This document shows, piece by piece, positions 21,164 to 28,915 of a stretch of 35,139 bases of DNA. The notes below the pieces were generated by a model. It was not told the origin of the DNA and searched no databases. It saw only the letters and a list, made by a program, of their open reading frames with translations. The DNA is from a virus. Positions within the stretch are counted from its first letter, which is position 1; each line of letters begins with the position of its first letter. The stretch covers positions 1 through 35,139 of the IMG/VR virus record IMGVR_UViG_3300037493_003714; one strand, given 5' to 3'. A program made the position numbers and the translations under genes.

Positions 21164-21991
21164 GTGCCCGCCTTCGCTCCGGTGCGTGACGCCATCGCAT
21201 CGGCCGCGCTCGACGGCCCCGACGCGGTAGCCGCAGCGGTCGCGCGCTTCCGCGGAGACGACACGCTCGAGCGGCTCACCTACGAGCCAATGGTGCTGGC
21301 CGACCTCGCCGGCCAGATGTTCGTGCGCCTAGTAGAGCTCGCGCCAGGCGGCGCAGAGCGGCACCTCGCCTCACCCGTCGCGCTCCCTGCGTTCCTTCGC
21401 TTGCCCTTCGACGAGGCGATCGACTTCTTCACGCGACGCGGCGGAGATCCCGCGCTCGTCGACGAAGTGCTCCGCGCGTATCGCCGCCGGTCGTCTCAGT
21501 ACACGGACGACCAGCTCGACACGATCAGCCGCGCCGCAATCGCGGAACTGCAACGCACGCTCGACGAGGGCGGCACGCTGCAGGACTTCCGCGCCGCCAT
21601 CCGCGACGAGTCCGCGTCGCTCGGGATCACGGCGGCGGACCCGCGGTATCTCGAGAACGTCTACCGCACTCAGGTCGCATCGGCCTACGGCGCCGGGCGC
21701 TGGGCGCAGATCAACTCTCCGGACGTGACCGCATCGCGCCCGTACAGGCGCCTCTCGACCGCGATGGACTCGCGCGTCTCGCCCGATCACGCGCTCATGC
21801 AGGGCGTCGTGTGGCGTCACGACAACCCCGCATTCACTGGCGTCGCACCGCCCTTCCGATGGCAGTGCCGGTGCGCTCTGACGACCGCGAGCGACGCAGA
21901 CCTCGCCGCCCACGGATGGACCGTAAGCGACGCGCCTCCCGCGGGGTTCGCCGTCACCCCGGGCTTCGGCTCCGCCTCTTTTGTGCGCTGA
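21164..21991 (+). CDS. Mu gpF-like minor head (head morphogenesis) protein
   Basis: The only ordinary start near the beginning is a GTG at 21164, which lacks a Shine-Dalgarno sequence. The same frame is open and protein-like from 20969 (WDADALAADVPDFADVLSLA, ELAARTTIAAVPAF). Part of this upstream and early text resembles the DUF935 C-terminus. The MuF domain follows: PFDEAIDFFTRRGG, a helical stretch with EGGTLQDFRAAI, RYLENVYRTQVASAYGAGRW, DSRVSPDHALMQGVVWRHDNP and PFRWQCRCAL, the signature of the Mu F family. Such proteins sit at the portal inside the head. It may be made as a separate protein or as a portal fusion by -1 frameshifting. Confidence 0.85.
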   Translation: MPAFAPVRDAIASAALDGPDAVAAAVARFRGDDTLERLTYEPMVLADLAGQMFVRLVELAPGGAERHLASPVALPAFLRLPFDEAIDFFTRRGGDPALVDEVLRAYRRRSSQYTDDQLDTISRAAIAELQRTLDEGGTLQDFRAAIRDESASLGITAADPRYLENVYRTQVASAYGAGRWAQINSPDVTASRPYRRLSTAMDSRVSPDHALMQGVVWRHDNPAFTGVAPPFRWQCRCALTTASDADLAAHGWTVSDAPPAGFAVTPGFGSASFVR

Positions 21992-22036
21992 CCGCGCCCC
22001 GCTACCGCGTCCGAGCGACGCACAAGGAACGACACC

Positions 22037-22600
22037 ATGGCGATCTCCCGCGCTTCCCGCATCCTCTCGCCCGCCAACCTGATCGCGGGACCCACGCGTA
22101 CCGCGGCCGACACCGCCGTGTGCTCGCCGTCGGACTCGGCGGTTGTCGTCGACGCGAACCAGATCGCGCTCGGGACGATCCTGCGCATCCGCATCGCTGG
22201 CAAGATCTCGACCGTCATCACGACGCCGGGCGTGATCCAGTTCCTCGTGAAGTTCGGGACGATCACGGTCTTCGACAGTGGCGCGGTCCTCGGCGACACC
22301 GTCGCGGCGCACACCGACAAGCCGTTCATACTCGAGATCGAGCTCACGTGCCGAAGCGTCGGCGCGGGAACGGCCGCGAAGTTCATCGGCACGGGCAAAC
22401 TCATCTCCGAGTCCATCCTCGGAGTCCCCGCGACGATGCCGAAGGCCAGCGCCTCCGCGGCGCTCCCGTGGAACGCCGCGCCCGCGGTCGGGACCGGGTT
22501 CGACTCGACCGTCGCGAACATCCTTACGGTCCACTCGACGCAGACCGTCGCGACGGGCTCGCTCACGGTCGAGCAGTACACCGTCGAGCAAATCGGCTGA
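22037..22600 (+). CDS. Virion-type protein, first of a tandem paralogous pair (187 aa)
   Basis: ATG after AAGGA. The protein is beta-rich (LRIRIAGKISTVI, FLVKFGTITVFDSGAVL, FILEIELTCRSVG) and ends SLTVEQYTVEQIG. It aligns with the next gene over most of its length, including ASAALPW and the C-terminal S-L-T-V-x-Q-Y-T. The form suggests a head decoration or fibre-type structural protein. No named family is recognised, and the place between gpF and the protease is not standard for Mu. Confidence 0.6.
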   Translation: MAISRASRILSPANLIAGPTRTAADTAVCSPSDSAVVVDANQIALGTILRIRIAGKISTVITTPGVIQFLVKFGTITVFDSGAVLGDTVAAHTDKPFILEIELTCRSVGAGTAAKFIGTGKLISESILGVPATMPKASASAALPWNAAPAVGTGFDSTVANILTVHSTQTVATGSLTVEQYTVEQIG

Positions 22601-22633
22601 TCGCGCCTCCGCGCCGAAAGGAGACGCGACCAC

Positions 22634-23203
22634 ATGCCGAACATCATCTCTCCGATCTGCGTCGCAGACGGACCCGCGCTCACGGGCAGCGCGCCGCAGT
22701 TGTGCACGCCACCCGACTGCCCGGTCGTGCTCGACCGGGGATACTGGACACCCGGAAAGCGCTGGCGCCTGCGCGCATCAGGCATCGTCTCGACGGTCGT
22801 CAAGAACGCCGCCGGGGATCGCGACGAACTGCCCGGATCGATGCGCTTCGACGTGCGATTCGGCGGTGTCGTCGTGTGGGATAGCGGCGAAGCGCTGCTC
22901 GATCCGCTCGCCGCAGTGGCATCCAAGCCGTGGTCGCTCGACGTCGAACTCGCATGCCGCGTCGCAGGGTCCGCGAGCACGACGCTGATCGGGTCGGGCA
23001 CGCTCACGTCGTCGGCGCTCAAGGGTGTCTCCGCGACCGCACAGCCGAGCGCAGGCGCCTCCGCGGCGCTCCCGTGGGGCACGCCTCCCGTTGTGGGCGC
23101 CGCGTTCAACTCCTTTCTCCCGCTGCAGGCCGAGGTGTTCTTCACGAACCCGAGCCCGCGCGGGTCGCTCACCGTCCAGCAGTACACGATCGAAGAACTC
23201 TGA
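22634..23203 (+). CDS. Virion-type protein, second of the tandem paralogous pair (189 aa)
   Basis: ATG after AAGGAG. Shares with the preceding gene the pattern RASGIVSTVV, FDVRFGGVVVWDSGEALLD, KPWSLDVELACRVAGSAS, GSGTL, GASAALPWGTPPVVGAAFNS and SLTVQQYTIEEL. The N-terminus is different and carries two Cys (CVAD, CTPPDC). Duplication followed by divergence is clear. Probably a structural protein; the role is inferred from location. Confidence 0.6.
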   Translation: MPNIISPICVADGPALTGSAPQLCTPPDCPVVLDRGYWTPGKRWRLRASGIVSTVVKNAAGDRDELPGSMRFDVRFGGVVVWDSGEALLDPLAAVASKPWSLDVELACRVAGSASTTLIGSGTLTSSALKGVSATAQPSAGASAALPWGTPPVVGAAFNSFLPLQAEVFFTNPSPRGSLTVQQYTIEEL

Positions 23204-23214
23204 GGAGGATCACC

Positions 23215-23463
23215 ATGGCGACCGAGAAGACGAGGACCGAGAAGACCACCGCACCCGCCGAGGTGCTCCTGCCCGTGAAGGGGCTCCCGGTCGGGTTCGA
23301 CGGCGGATCTACCGAGAAGCGCTGGCCCGCCGAGATCGTCGCCGTGAGCGGAGAGTCGGTCGAGGTGAAGGTCACGAAGCCGAGCGGCGCGCAGTTCGTC
23401 CAGACGCTTCCGGTGACCCCCGGCGAGAAGTCCGCGAAGGGCTATCGCTGGTCGCACGCCTGA
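23215..23463 (+). CDS. Small hypothetical structural-region protein (82 aa)
   Basis: ATG at 23215 after GAGGAGG. The N-terminus is Lys/Thr-rich (ATEKTRTEKTTAPAE). The rest is beta-like (VLLPVKGLPVGFDGG, IVAVSGESVEVKV, FVQTLPVTPG), suggesting a small barrel. It ends before a terminator-like hairpin. No family is recognised. Confidence 0.55.
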   Translation: MATEKTRTEKTTAPAEVLLPVKGLPVGFDGGSTEKRWPAEIVAVSGESVEVKVTKPSGAQFVQTLPVTPGEKSAKGYRWSHA

Positions 23464-23488
23464 CGGCTGACTGACCACTATCGCGCAC

Positions 23489-23520
23489 GCGGCCCGCGCT
23501 CATCGCGAGTAGCGGGCCGC
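23489..23520 (+). terminator. Terminator-like hairpin before the protease gene
   Basis: GCGGCCCGC (23489-23497) and GCGGGCCGC (23512-23520) pair perfectly around a 14-nt loop, followed by TCTCATTTC. The T-tract is weak, so termination may be partial and serve to lower expression of the downstream genes. Confidence 0.55.
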
Positions 23521-23540
23521 TCTCATTTCGGAGGTGCATC

Positions 23541-25043
23541 ATGGACGCCGCATCGACTGGCGCGCTCGACGATGTGTACCTCGTCGCCCGCCCTGACGGC
23601 CGACCAGGCTTCTATGCGCTCGCGAAGCTCCCGCACGTGTCGGAGAAGGCGCCGCAGCGCTGGGTCCACATGGCGCGCGAGGGGCTGTGGAAGGGCCACC
23701 ACTCCGGCCACGAGATCGAACTGACGCGCGAGGTCTTCGAGGCATTCGTCGAGCGTTTCAACGCGACAGCGAACCCGCCCGCGGCCAAGCGCGGTCACCC
23801 CGAGGGCGACGACTTCGCCGCCGCTGGCTGGGTGCTCGACGTCGAGATTCGCGACAACGGCCTGTGGGGCCTCGTCGAGTTCACTCCGAGCGCGGCAAAG
23901 CAGATCGCCGAGGGCGAGTACCGCTACTGCTCGATCGAGTTCGCGCTCGCCTCCATCGACCGAGAGACGGGCGAGCCGGCGGGACCCGTCCTCTCTGGAC
24001 TCGGGCTGACTAACGTTCCCTTCATCGACGGGCTCACCCCGATCACTCTCTCGCGCGTCGGGAATCCCGCACACGCACAGCAAAGGACTCTGAGCATGGC
24101 AATGGAACCCGAAAAGGTGATGCAGCAGATGGCCAAGGATCTTGGCCTCAAGGGAGACGCGGCCATCGCCGCGATCCGAAAGCGCTTCGACGCGATCGCC
24201 GCGTACATGGAAGCGATCGCAGAGAAGCCGAGCGAGGGTCCGCCGCCGTCGCTCGACGCCGTTGCAGCCGACCCCGTGAAGGCGAGTGCGTTCGGCAAGC
24301 GCGCCGCACTCGCACTCGCCGCGATCGACACGGTGAAGAAGTGCGCCGAAGACCTCATGGACACGCCGGCCGATGCGCAGGGCGAGGCCGAGTGCGCGAT
24401 GGTCTGCGACAAGCTCATGTCGCTGACGGGCCTCGACGCCCCCGCGCTCGTCGCTGCCATCGAAGCCAACGGCGACGCGCTCAAGGCTCTACTCGCGGTC
24501 GGAGCGGCCTCGGGCATGCCGAGTGACGCCATCGCCGCCGCGTCTGCTGCCTCGGCGCTCTCGGCGAAGAACGCCGAGATCAAGCTCGTCATGCAGAGCA
24601 ACGCGGCTCTCGGCGCGCGGCTCTCTGTGCTCGAGTCGGACAACGCCGCGCTCAAGGCGGAGAAGGCCGCCGCGCTCAAGGCATCGGAAGACGCCACGAA
24701 GGAGGCCGCGATCGGCGACCTCATCAAGTTCGCGATCGAGCAAGGGCACGCGATCGAATCTCAGCGCGCCGAGCTCACCGACTACGCGCGCGCCTGCGGA
24801 GTCGAGAAGGCGCGCGCCTTCGTGCTCACGCTCGCCGCTCCTCCGGTGGGAGCGATCACCAAGGACGCCACGGTCGCCTCGGGCGCGAAGCTGCCACCGA
24901 AGGCGGAGGATGCCAACGCCGACCTCGACGTGACCCCGCGCGACGACGCCGAACGCGCAGTGCTCGCGAAGCTCTCGGCGTCGCCGAAGAAGACGAAGGC
25001 GTGGGCACTAGCCCATCACCGAACGAAGAACACCTCGGCCTGA
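23541..25043 (+). CDS. Head maturation protease with scaffold, Mu gpI-like (500 aa)
   Basis: ATG at 23541 after GGAGG. Residues 1-175 carry the gpI-type protease features: GLWKGHHSGHEIELTREVF, KRGHPEGDDFAAAGWVLDVE, GLWGLVEFTPSAAKQIAEGE, YRYCSIEFAL and LSGLGLTNVPFIDGL. The catalytic residues are not assigned here. The remainder is a long Ala/Lys/Glu helical, coiled-coil scaffold (AALGARLSVLESDNAALKAE, KAAALKASEDATKEA). A start inside the gene at 24096 has its own ribosome site. The protease cleaves scaffold and head protein during capsid assembly. It precedes the cement and major head genes as in Mu. Confidence 0.85.
   Translation: MDAASTGALDDVYLVARPDGRPGFYALAKLPHVSEKAPQRWVHMAREGLWKGHHSGHEIELTREVFEAFVERFNATANPPAAKRGHPEGDDFAAAGWVLDVEIRDNGLWGLVEFTPSAAKQIAEGEYRYCSIEFALASIDRETGEPAGPVLSGLGLTNVPFIDGLTPITLSRVGNPAHAQQRTLSMAMEPEKVMQQMAKDLGLKGDAAIAAIRKRFDAIAAYMEAIAEKPSEGPPPSLDAVAADPVKASAFGKRAALALAAIDTVKKCAEDLMDTPADAQGEAECAMVCDKLMSLTGLDAPALVAAIEANGDALKALLAVGAASGMPSDAIAAASAASALSAKNAEIKLVMQSNAALGARLSVLESDNAALKAEKAAALKASEDATKEAAIGDLIKFAIEQGHAIESQRAELTDYARACGVEKARAFVLTLAAPPVGAITKDATVASGAKLPPKAEDANADLDVTPRDDAERAVLAKLSASPKKTKAWALAHHRTKNTSA
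24096..25043 (+). CDS. Internal in-frame start for a scaffold-only protein (315 aa)
   Basis: ATG at 24096 (MAMEPEKVMQQMAKDLGLKG) is in frame with the protease and follows AAAGGA by nine bases. The protein would contain only the helical scaffold part. Mu (gene Z) and lambda (Nu3) use this nested arrangement. The site and register are visible; its use is inferred. Confidence 0.6.
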   Translation: MAMEPEKVMQQMAKDLGLKGDAAIAAIRKRFDAIAAYMEAIAEKPSEGPPPSLDAVAADPVKASAFGKRAALALAAIDTVKKCAEDLMDTPADAQGEAECAMVCDKLMSLTGLDAPALVAAIEANGDALKALLAVGAASGMPSDAIAAASAASALSAKNAEIKLVMQSNAALGARLSVLESDNAALKAEKAAALKASEDATKEAAIGDLIKFAIEQGHAIESQRAELTDYARACGVEKARAFVLTLAAPPVGAITKDATVASGAKLPPKAEDANADLDVTPRDDAERAVLAKLSASPKKTKAWALAHHRTKNTSA

Positions 25044-25083
25044 GCCGCGGCGAACCGATCACGACTCACCAGGAGATCAGACC

Positions 25084-25521
25084 ATGACTGCAGCAACCGC
25101 CGATCGCCTCCCCGTCTACGCCGCACAGCGCGGCGAGCCGCTCGACCTTCCGTACCCGATGACCGCCTCAGCGTCGGTGCACCTCAACTGCCTCGTCAAC
25201 GCTGACAGCGCCGGCAACGTCAAGGACGCGACCGACGCGGCCGCCGAGATGTGCGTCGGCATCGCGACCAAGGGTCTCACGTGCTCGGCCGTCGCCGGCA
25301 GCACGACTGCCGTCGTCCGGCGCGGCGTCGTCGTCGAGTTCTTCATCAACGGGGCGGACATCGATGTCACCGACATCGGAAAGAACGCCAGCATCAAGGA
25401 CAACCAGACCGTCACCGACGCAGCGACGGCGGCCAACGACGTCCGCATCGGCGAGATCGTCGATGTCCGCAACGGCAAGGCCTACGTCCGCGTGGGCTCC
25501 TTCGCACCCTCCGCAGCCTGA
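25084..25521 (+). CDS. Head decoration / cement-like protein (145 aa)
   Basis: ATG after AGGAG. The protein is small and beta-rich with regular turns (VHLNCLVNADSAGNVKDATD, MCVGIATKGLTCSAVAGST, VVRRGVVVEFFINGADIDV, VRIGEIVDVRNGKAYVRVG). This is like the DUF2190-type capsid cement proteins found directly before the major head gene. The call rests on pattern and gene order. Confidence 0.6.
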   Translation: MTAATADRLPVYAAQRGEPLDLPYPMTASASVHLNCLVNADSAGNVKDATDAAAEMCVGIATKGLTCSAVAGSTTAVVRRGVVVEFFINGADIDVTDIGKNASIKDNQTVTDAATAANDVRIGEIVDVRNGKAYVRVGSFAPSAA

Positions 25522-25555
25522 TCCGCTGCCCTCAACCTGAAAGGATCAACGCACC

Positions 25556-26503
25556 ATGGGCATCGCAGGAAGCGCGAACATCGCAGCAGCACAGACCGCA
25601 TACGAGGCCATCTTCAACGAGATGTTCTCGGGCGGCTTCCAGGGGTCCTACGGCCTCTACACCCGCACCATCGACATCACGGCGGAGTCGCTCTCGATTC
25701 CCGTCGCGACGAGCTTCCCGCTGCTCAAGCAGATGCTCGGGACGATGGAGTGGGACTCCATCCGCGCGCTCATGCAGACCGTCACCCCGACGACGCACGC
25801 TGCCGGCATCCGCCTCAAGCGTGCAACCGTCCTCGGCGACCAGAGCGGAGTCGTCGAGAACACCGTTCGATCGTTCCTCGCGTCGCAGGGTGGAGACGCC
25901 TCGGCTTCGATCGAGAAGCTCGTCGCCGACATGCTCAGCGCGAACACGAAGCTCGGGCACGACTCGACCGCTCTGCTCTCGGACTCGCATCCGTTCAGCA
26001 ACTCCACCGGAGACAACCTCGCCACGGGCGTCGCGCTCTCCTACGCGGCCTTCCGCACGTGGAAGGCGAACATGAAGAAGTTCGCCAACGAGCGTGGCGT
26101 CCTCTACGGGTCGTCCCCGACGCACCTCATGGTGGGCACGGCGCTCGAGGCGACTGCGCTCGAGATCACCGGCGCCACGCGCCCCGTCAGCGTCGACAAC
26201 GCGGGCGCGTACCACACGACGGCGAACGTCGTGGGCGCGACCACGATCGAGAACGTCTACGCCGGCGAATGCCAGGTCATCGTGAACCCGTACCTCGCCG
26301 ACGCCGCGTGGCTACTCATGGACCTCAGCAAGCCCGGCCTGCGTCCGGTGCTGCAGGTGCGGCTCGACCCAGTCAAGCCGCTCATCCTCGACAAGCCTAC
26401 GGACTACTGTGCCGTCGAGGCAGACGAGTTCGGCTACGCGCTCAAGGGGATCATCGGCTTCGAGCCTGGCCTCTGGCAGCTCATCGCGGGCCGCGTTTCG
26501 TGA
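25556..26503 (+). CDS. Major head protein, Mu gpT-like (315 aa)
   Basis: ATG after AAAGGA. Features of the Mu gpT family include AAQTAYEAIFNEMFSGG, SFPLLKQMLGTMEWDSIRAL, LLSDSHPF, YAAFRTWKANMKKFANERG, VLYGSSPTHLMVGTALE and DADEFGYALKG-like text (EADEFGYALKGIIGFEPGLW) at the C-terminus. The length is normal. It forms the capsid shell. Its position after scaffold and cement genes agrees with Mu-like order. Confidence 0.9.
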   Translation: MGIAGSANIAAAQTAYEAIFNEMFSGGFQGSYGLYTRTIDITAESLSIPVATSFPLLKQMLGTMEWDSIRALMQTVTPTTHAAGIRLKRATVLGDQSGVVENTVRSFLASQGGDASASIEKLVADMLSANTKLGHDSTALLSDSHPFSNSTGDNLATGVALSYAAFRTWKANMKKFANERGVLYGSSPTHLMVGTALEATALEITGATRPVSVDNAGAYHTTANVVGATTIENVYAGECQVIVNPYLADAAWLLMDLSKPGLRPVLQVRLDPVKPLILDKPTDYCAVEADEFGYALKGIIGFEPGLWQLIAGRVS

Positions 26504-26603
26504 TCGGCTGACGCCCCCCCCCCTCGCAGGGGTGAGCACGGCGCACTGGCTGCGACTGGCGACGCGCGTTCGATTCGCGCCCGCAGCCCCGGAGGAAGAT
26601 CAC
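26504..26603. other. Intergenic region with C10 run and hairpin
   Basis: After the major head stop there is a run of ten C (26514-26523), then CCCC-TCGCA-GGGG (26520-26532), a short hairpin. A tRNA-like minihelix (26548-26588) follows, ending just before the GGAGG site of the next gene. No coding frame is convincing. It is the natural site for attenuation between the highly expressed head gene and the following genes. Confidence 0.5.
26548..26588 (+). other. tRNA acceptor/T-arm-like minihelix
   Basis: GGCTGCG (26548-26554) pairs with CGCAGCC (26582-26588), seven bases like an acceptor stem. Inside lies a perfect T-arm with stem GCGCG/CGCGC and loop TTCGATT (26564-26580). The T-arm and the acceptor strand are separated by one base. 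The D and anticodon arms are absent; only nine bases (26555-26563) join the 5' acceptor strand to the T-arm. It may be a tRNA remnant, or a functional structure blocking or coupling translation of the gene at 26604. Confidence 0.5.
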
Positions 26604-27248
26604 ATGAGCAAGAGCATTTTCGGAATCGGGCAGAGCGCCCTCGTCCCGACGCGGCTGCGCACCGACGCGCCACTGGCGGAAGAGCGGCGCAAGATCCGAC
26701 TGCGCCTGCGCGACGGGCACCCTGGCACGGTCGCCGTTCGCTACCCGTGCTACCGCACACAGGCCGATGATCAGGGCCACATCGAGCACGTCGTCTACGT
26801 GAGCGAGATGGCTGCGATCAAGGCCAAGGTCGAGACAGACGACGCCGGCGTGGTCGCCGCGCGGACGACGTATTTCCGCAAGCTGCGCGAGCTCGTCGCC
26901 CAGGCTGCGCCGGACCGCCGTGCTCAGATTGAATCGCTCAGTGATGATTTGTCGACGTGGCCAGAGTGGGCTCGGCGTCTCGAGCAGCGCTGTCCCCTCA
27001 GTGTCGAGGCTGAGTTCCACAGCACGCACGGCAGAGGGATACGTCCCTTCGCAGAAATGATCGTCGTCGACAAGCTGCCGGCACCGCAGACCGAGGAGCA
27101 GGCGACGGCGACACAGCACCGCGCCGATATGCTCGAGCTTGCGAAGATTCTCGCCGAGTCGATGCCGAAGCCTCAGAGCCCGGCCGAGATCGGTGCTGCG
27201 GTTGTGCAGGCGCTGATCACCGCCGGCGTCATCGCCCCGAAGAAGTGA
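26604..27248 (+). CDS. Hypothetical protein of the head region (214 aa)
   Basis: ATG at 26604 after GGAGG. The N-terminus is SIFGIGQSALVPTRLRTDAPL; then a charged middle part with IRLRLRDGHPGTVAVRYPC and YVSEMAAIKAKVETDDAGVV. The C-terminal half is helical (ADMLELAKILAESMPKP, AAVVQALITAGVIAP). No family is recognised. In Mu-like phages, small connector or assembly proteins occur here. Confidence 0.6.
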   Translation: MSKSIFGIGQSALVPTRLRTDAPLAEERRKIRLRLRDGHPGTVAVRYPCYRTQADDQGHIEHVVYVSEMAAIKAKVETDDAGVVAARTTYFRKLRELVAQAAPDRRAQIESLSDDLSTWPEWARRLEQRCPLSVEAEFHSTHGRGIRPFAEMIVVDKLPAPQTEEQATATQHRADMLELAKILAESMPKPQSPAEIGAAVVQALITAGVIAPKK

Positions 27249-27277
27249 TCGGCAGCGCGCAGGCGCGGAGGTGACGC

Positions 27278-27745
27278 ATGGCATTTCTCACGGATGCGTT
27301 CATCACCGCCACGCTCGCGCGCGATGGCGCTGCTGAGTACGACGCGCTCGCGCCGAGCGCCGCGACCAAGGCGCAGCTGATCGCGCTCGCGGACAGCGTC
27401 GTCGAGGCGGCCGCGATCAAGGGCGGGTACTCGACGGTATCGGCCGCGTCGCCTCCAAGCGGGTCGGCGCTGCTTCTGCTGCAGCAGATGTCCTTCGTGG
27501 TCTGGCTGCGCATCGCCTACCGCGGCGCGCAAATCACGCTGGCCGATGACATCGTGCCGGACTGGCCGCGTCCGTTCTGGCTCTACGCGGCGCAGAACGA
27601 CGAGAAGCGTCTGGACCTACCAGGGCTCACGCGCGACTCGCTCAACGCACCGGACGGCGCGCGCATCAGCAACGGATACGACGCCGACGGCGTCACCGCT
27701 GCAACTCCGACGTTCACGCTCGCGTCAATGGCACGCTTCACGTGA
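27278..27745 (+). CDS. Mu gp36-like (DUF1320-type) protein (155 aa)
   Basis: ATG after GGAGG. The helical N-terminal half (TDAFITATLARDGAAEYDAL, KAQLIALADSVVEAAAIKGGY) followed by LLLLQQMSFVVWLRIAYRG fits the head-tail connector-type protein placed after the major head gene in Mu-like phages, where gp36 binds the portal vertex. The family match is suggestive rather than strong, and gene order carries much of the weight. It is coupled to the next gene by a GTG overlap. Confidence 0.55.
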   Translation: MAFLTDAFITATLARDGAAEYDALAPSAATKAQLIALADSVVEAAAIKGGYSTVSAASPPSGSALLLLQQMSFVVWLRIAYRGAQITLADDIVPDWPRPFWLYAAQNDEKRLDLPGLTRDSLNAPDGARISNGYDADGVTAATPTFTLASMARFT

Positions 27746-28356
27746 TCACCTTCGAGCCAGGGAAGTCCCCCGCGGACGCCGTGAAGGCGCTCAAGGAGAT
27801 GGCGCTGCGCGCGCGCGACCTGCGCCCCGTGCTTGTCCCCGGCGCCGAGGCGCTTGGCCAGATGCTCACGCTCGGCTTCGAGCGGAGCACGGCCCCCGAC
27901 GGCACAGCATGGGCGCCGAACGCGCAGAGCACGATCGACCGCAAGCGCGGCAGCAGCAAACCGAACATCGACACTACACGCCTCAAGCGCAGCGTCTACG
28001 CGAAGCCGAGCGGGATGAACGGGATCGCGCTCGGCACGAATGTGCCCTACGGCGGACCGGCGCAGTTCGGCAGCACGCGCACCGGCACGCTCGCCCACGC
28101 GTCCTACTCCGCTCGCACCGTCGCTGGCAGAACCAAGAGCGGAAAGAAGAGCAAGGCGAGGGGTAAGCGCGTCTCGCTCGTGGGGCCGACGTTCAAGCGC
28201 GAAGCGGGTACACCGTGGAAGGTCACGATCCCCGCGCGCCCCTTCCTGCCCTTCACTGCGGCTGGTGCGCTCACGAGCACGGGCCCGATCGCTGCGCTGA
28301 TTGAGCGGCTGCGCCAGCGAGTCTACGACTACATCTCCACCGGCAAGATCACCTAG
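27742..28356 (+). CDS. Mu gpG-like virion morphogenesis / tail completion protein (204 aa)
   Basis: GTG at 27742 overlaps the previous stop. LGQMLTLGFERSTAPDGTAW followed by LKRSVYAK and GTNVPYGGPAQFGS is the pattern of the phage virion morphogenesis family (F-x-x-x-x-x-P-D-G-x-x-W, later Y-A-x-x-x-Q-F-G). A Lys/Arg-rich insertion (RTKSGKKSKARGKR) precedes PWKVTIPARPFLPF, where the family usually has I-P-A-R-P-F. It completes the head-tail join. Confidence 0.8.
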   Translation: MITFEPGKSPADAVKALKEMALRARDLRPVLVPGAEALGQMLTLGFERSTAPDGTAWAPNAQSTIDRKRGSSKPNIDTTRLKRSVYAKPSGMNGIALGTNVPYGGPAQFGSTRTGTLAHASYSARTVAGRTKSGKKSKARGKRVSLVGPTFKREAGTPWKVTIPARPFLPFTAAGALTSTGPIAALIERLRQRVYDYISTGKIT

Positions 28357-28366
28357 CGGGGCGCCA

Positions 28367-28906
28367 TTGAGCATCATCGACGAAGCCGCGATCCGCACGC
28401 GCATCTCCGAGGTGCTGACGGGCGTAGCGGCTGGCGTGCGCGCGATGACCGCGGGCGAACTCTCTGACGACCTCGCGCCGGGAGCGTCTGACGTCACCGC
28501 CTCACAGCGCGCCGCCGTCGTGCCGCGCTTCACCATCGCGATCGACTACGAGCCGAGCGCGGAGCGTCCGCAAGGACCTGGCACGCTGGCGCTCGACGGA
28601 ATCGTCGTCACCATCGTCATGACCGCGTTGCACGCGTCTCAGGCGCTCTCGCGCGTGGACTACGACGCGACCAAGACGCTCATCGCGGAGATCGGCGCGC
28701 AGACTCGCGCTGCGTTCGCGTGGCCCGGGAAGCTGACGACGACGAGCGCGGGCACCGCTACGGGCATCGTTTCCGGCGTGCTGCGCTGGGACGGGACGCG
28801 CGTCTCCCGCGACACGCCACCAGAGCCGAACACGACAGGCGGCGGTCTCTACGTCGTCGAGCACCGATTTTCTGGCGTCGTCCGCTCGACGCTCGCCGTC
28901 GTCTGA
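28367..28906 (+). CDS. Tail terminator-like protein (179 aa, TTG start)
   Basis: The TTG at 28367 (reading MSIIDEAAIRTRISEVL) has GGGG about six bases upstream; no ATG fits without overlapping the previous gene by more than 50 bases. The N-terminal helix, central strands (VVPRFTIAIDYE, DGIVVTIVMTAL), helix and C-terminal strands (VVEHRFSGVVRSTL) resemble phage tail-terminator proteins placed just before the tail tube gene. No direct family recognition. Confidence 0.5.
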   Translation: MSIIDEAAIRTRISEVLTGVAAGVRAMTAGELSDDLAPGASDVTASQRAAVVPRFTIAIDYEPSAERPQGPGTLALDGIVVTIVMTALHASQALSRVDYDATKTLIAEIGAQTRAAFAWPGKLTTTSAGTATGIVSGVLRWDGTRVSRDTPPEPNTTGGGLYVVEHRFSGVVRSTLAVV

Positions 28907-28915
28907 GGAGCACCT

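Noticed and set aside
21817-23478. 553-aa open frame on the minus strand
   Set aside because: It is antisense to the gpF-like gene and the paired virion genes, which have good ribosome sites and mutual similarity; Ser/Pro/Ala-rich shadow.
26514-26532. C10 run with CCCC/GGGG hairpin as a terminator
   Set aside because: The stem is only four bp with certainty and there is no T-tract; described with the intergenic region only.
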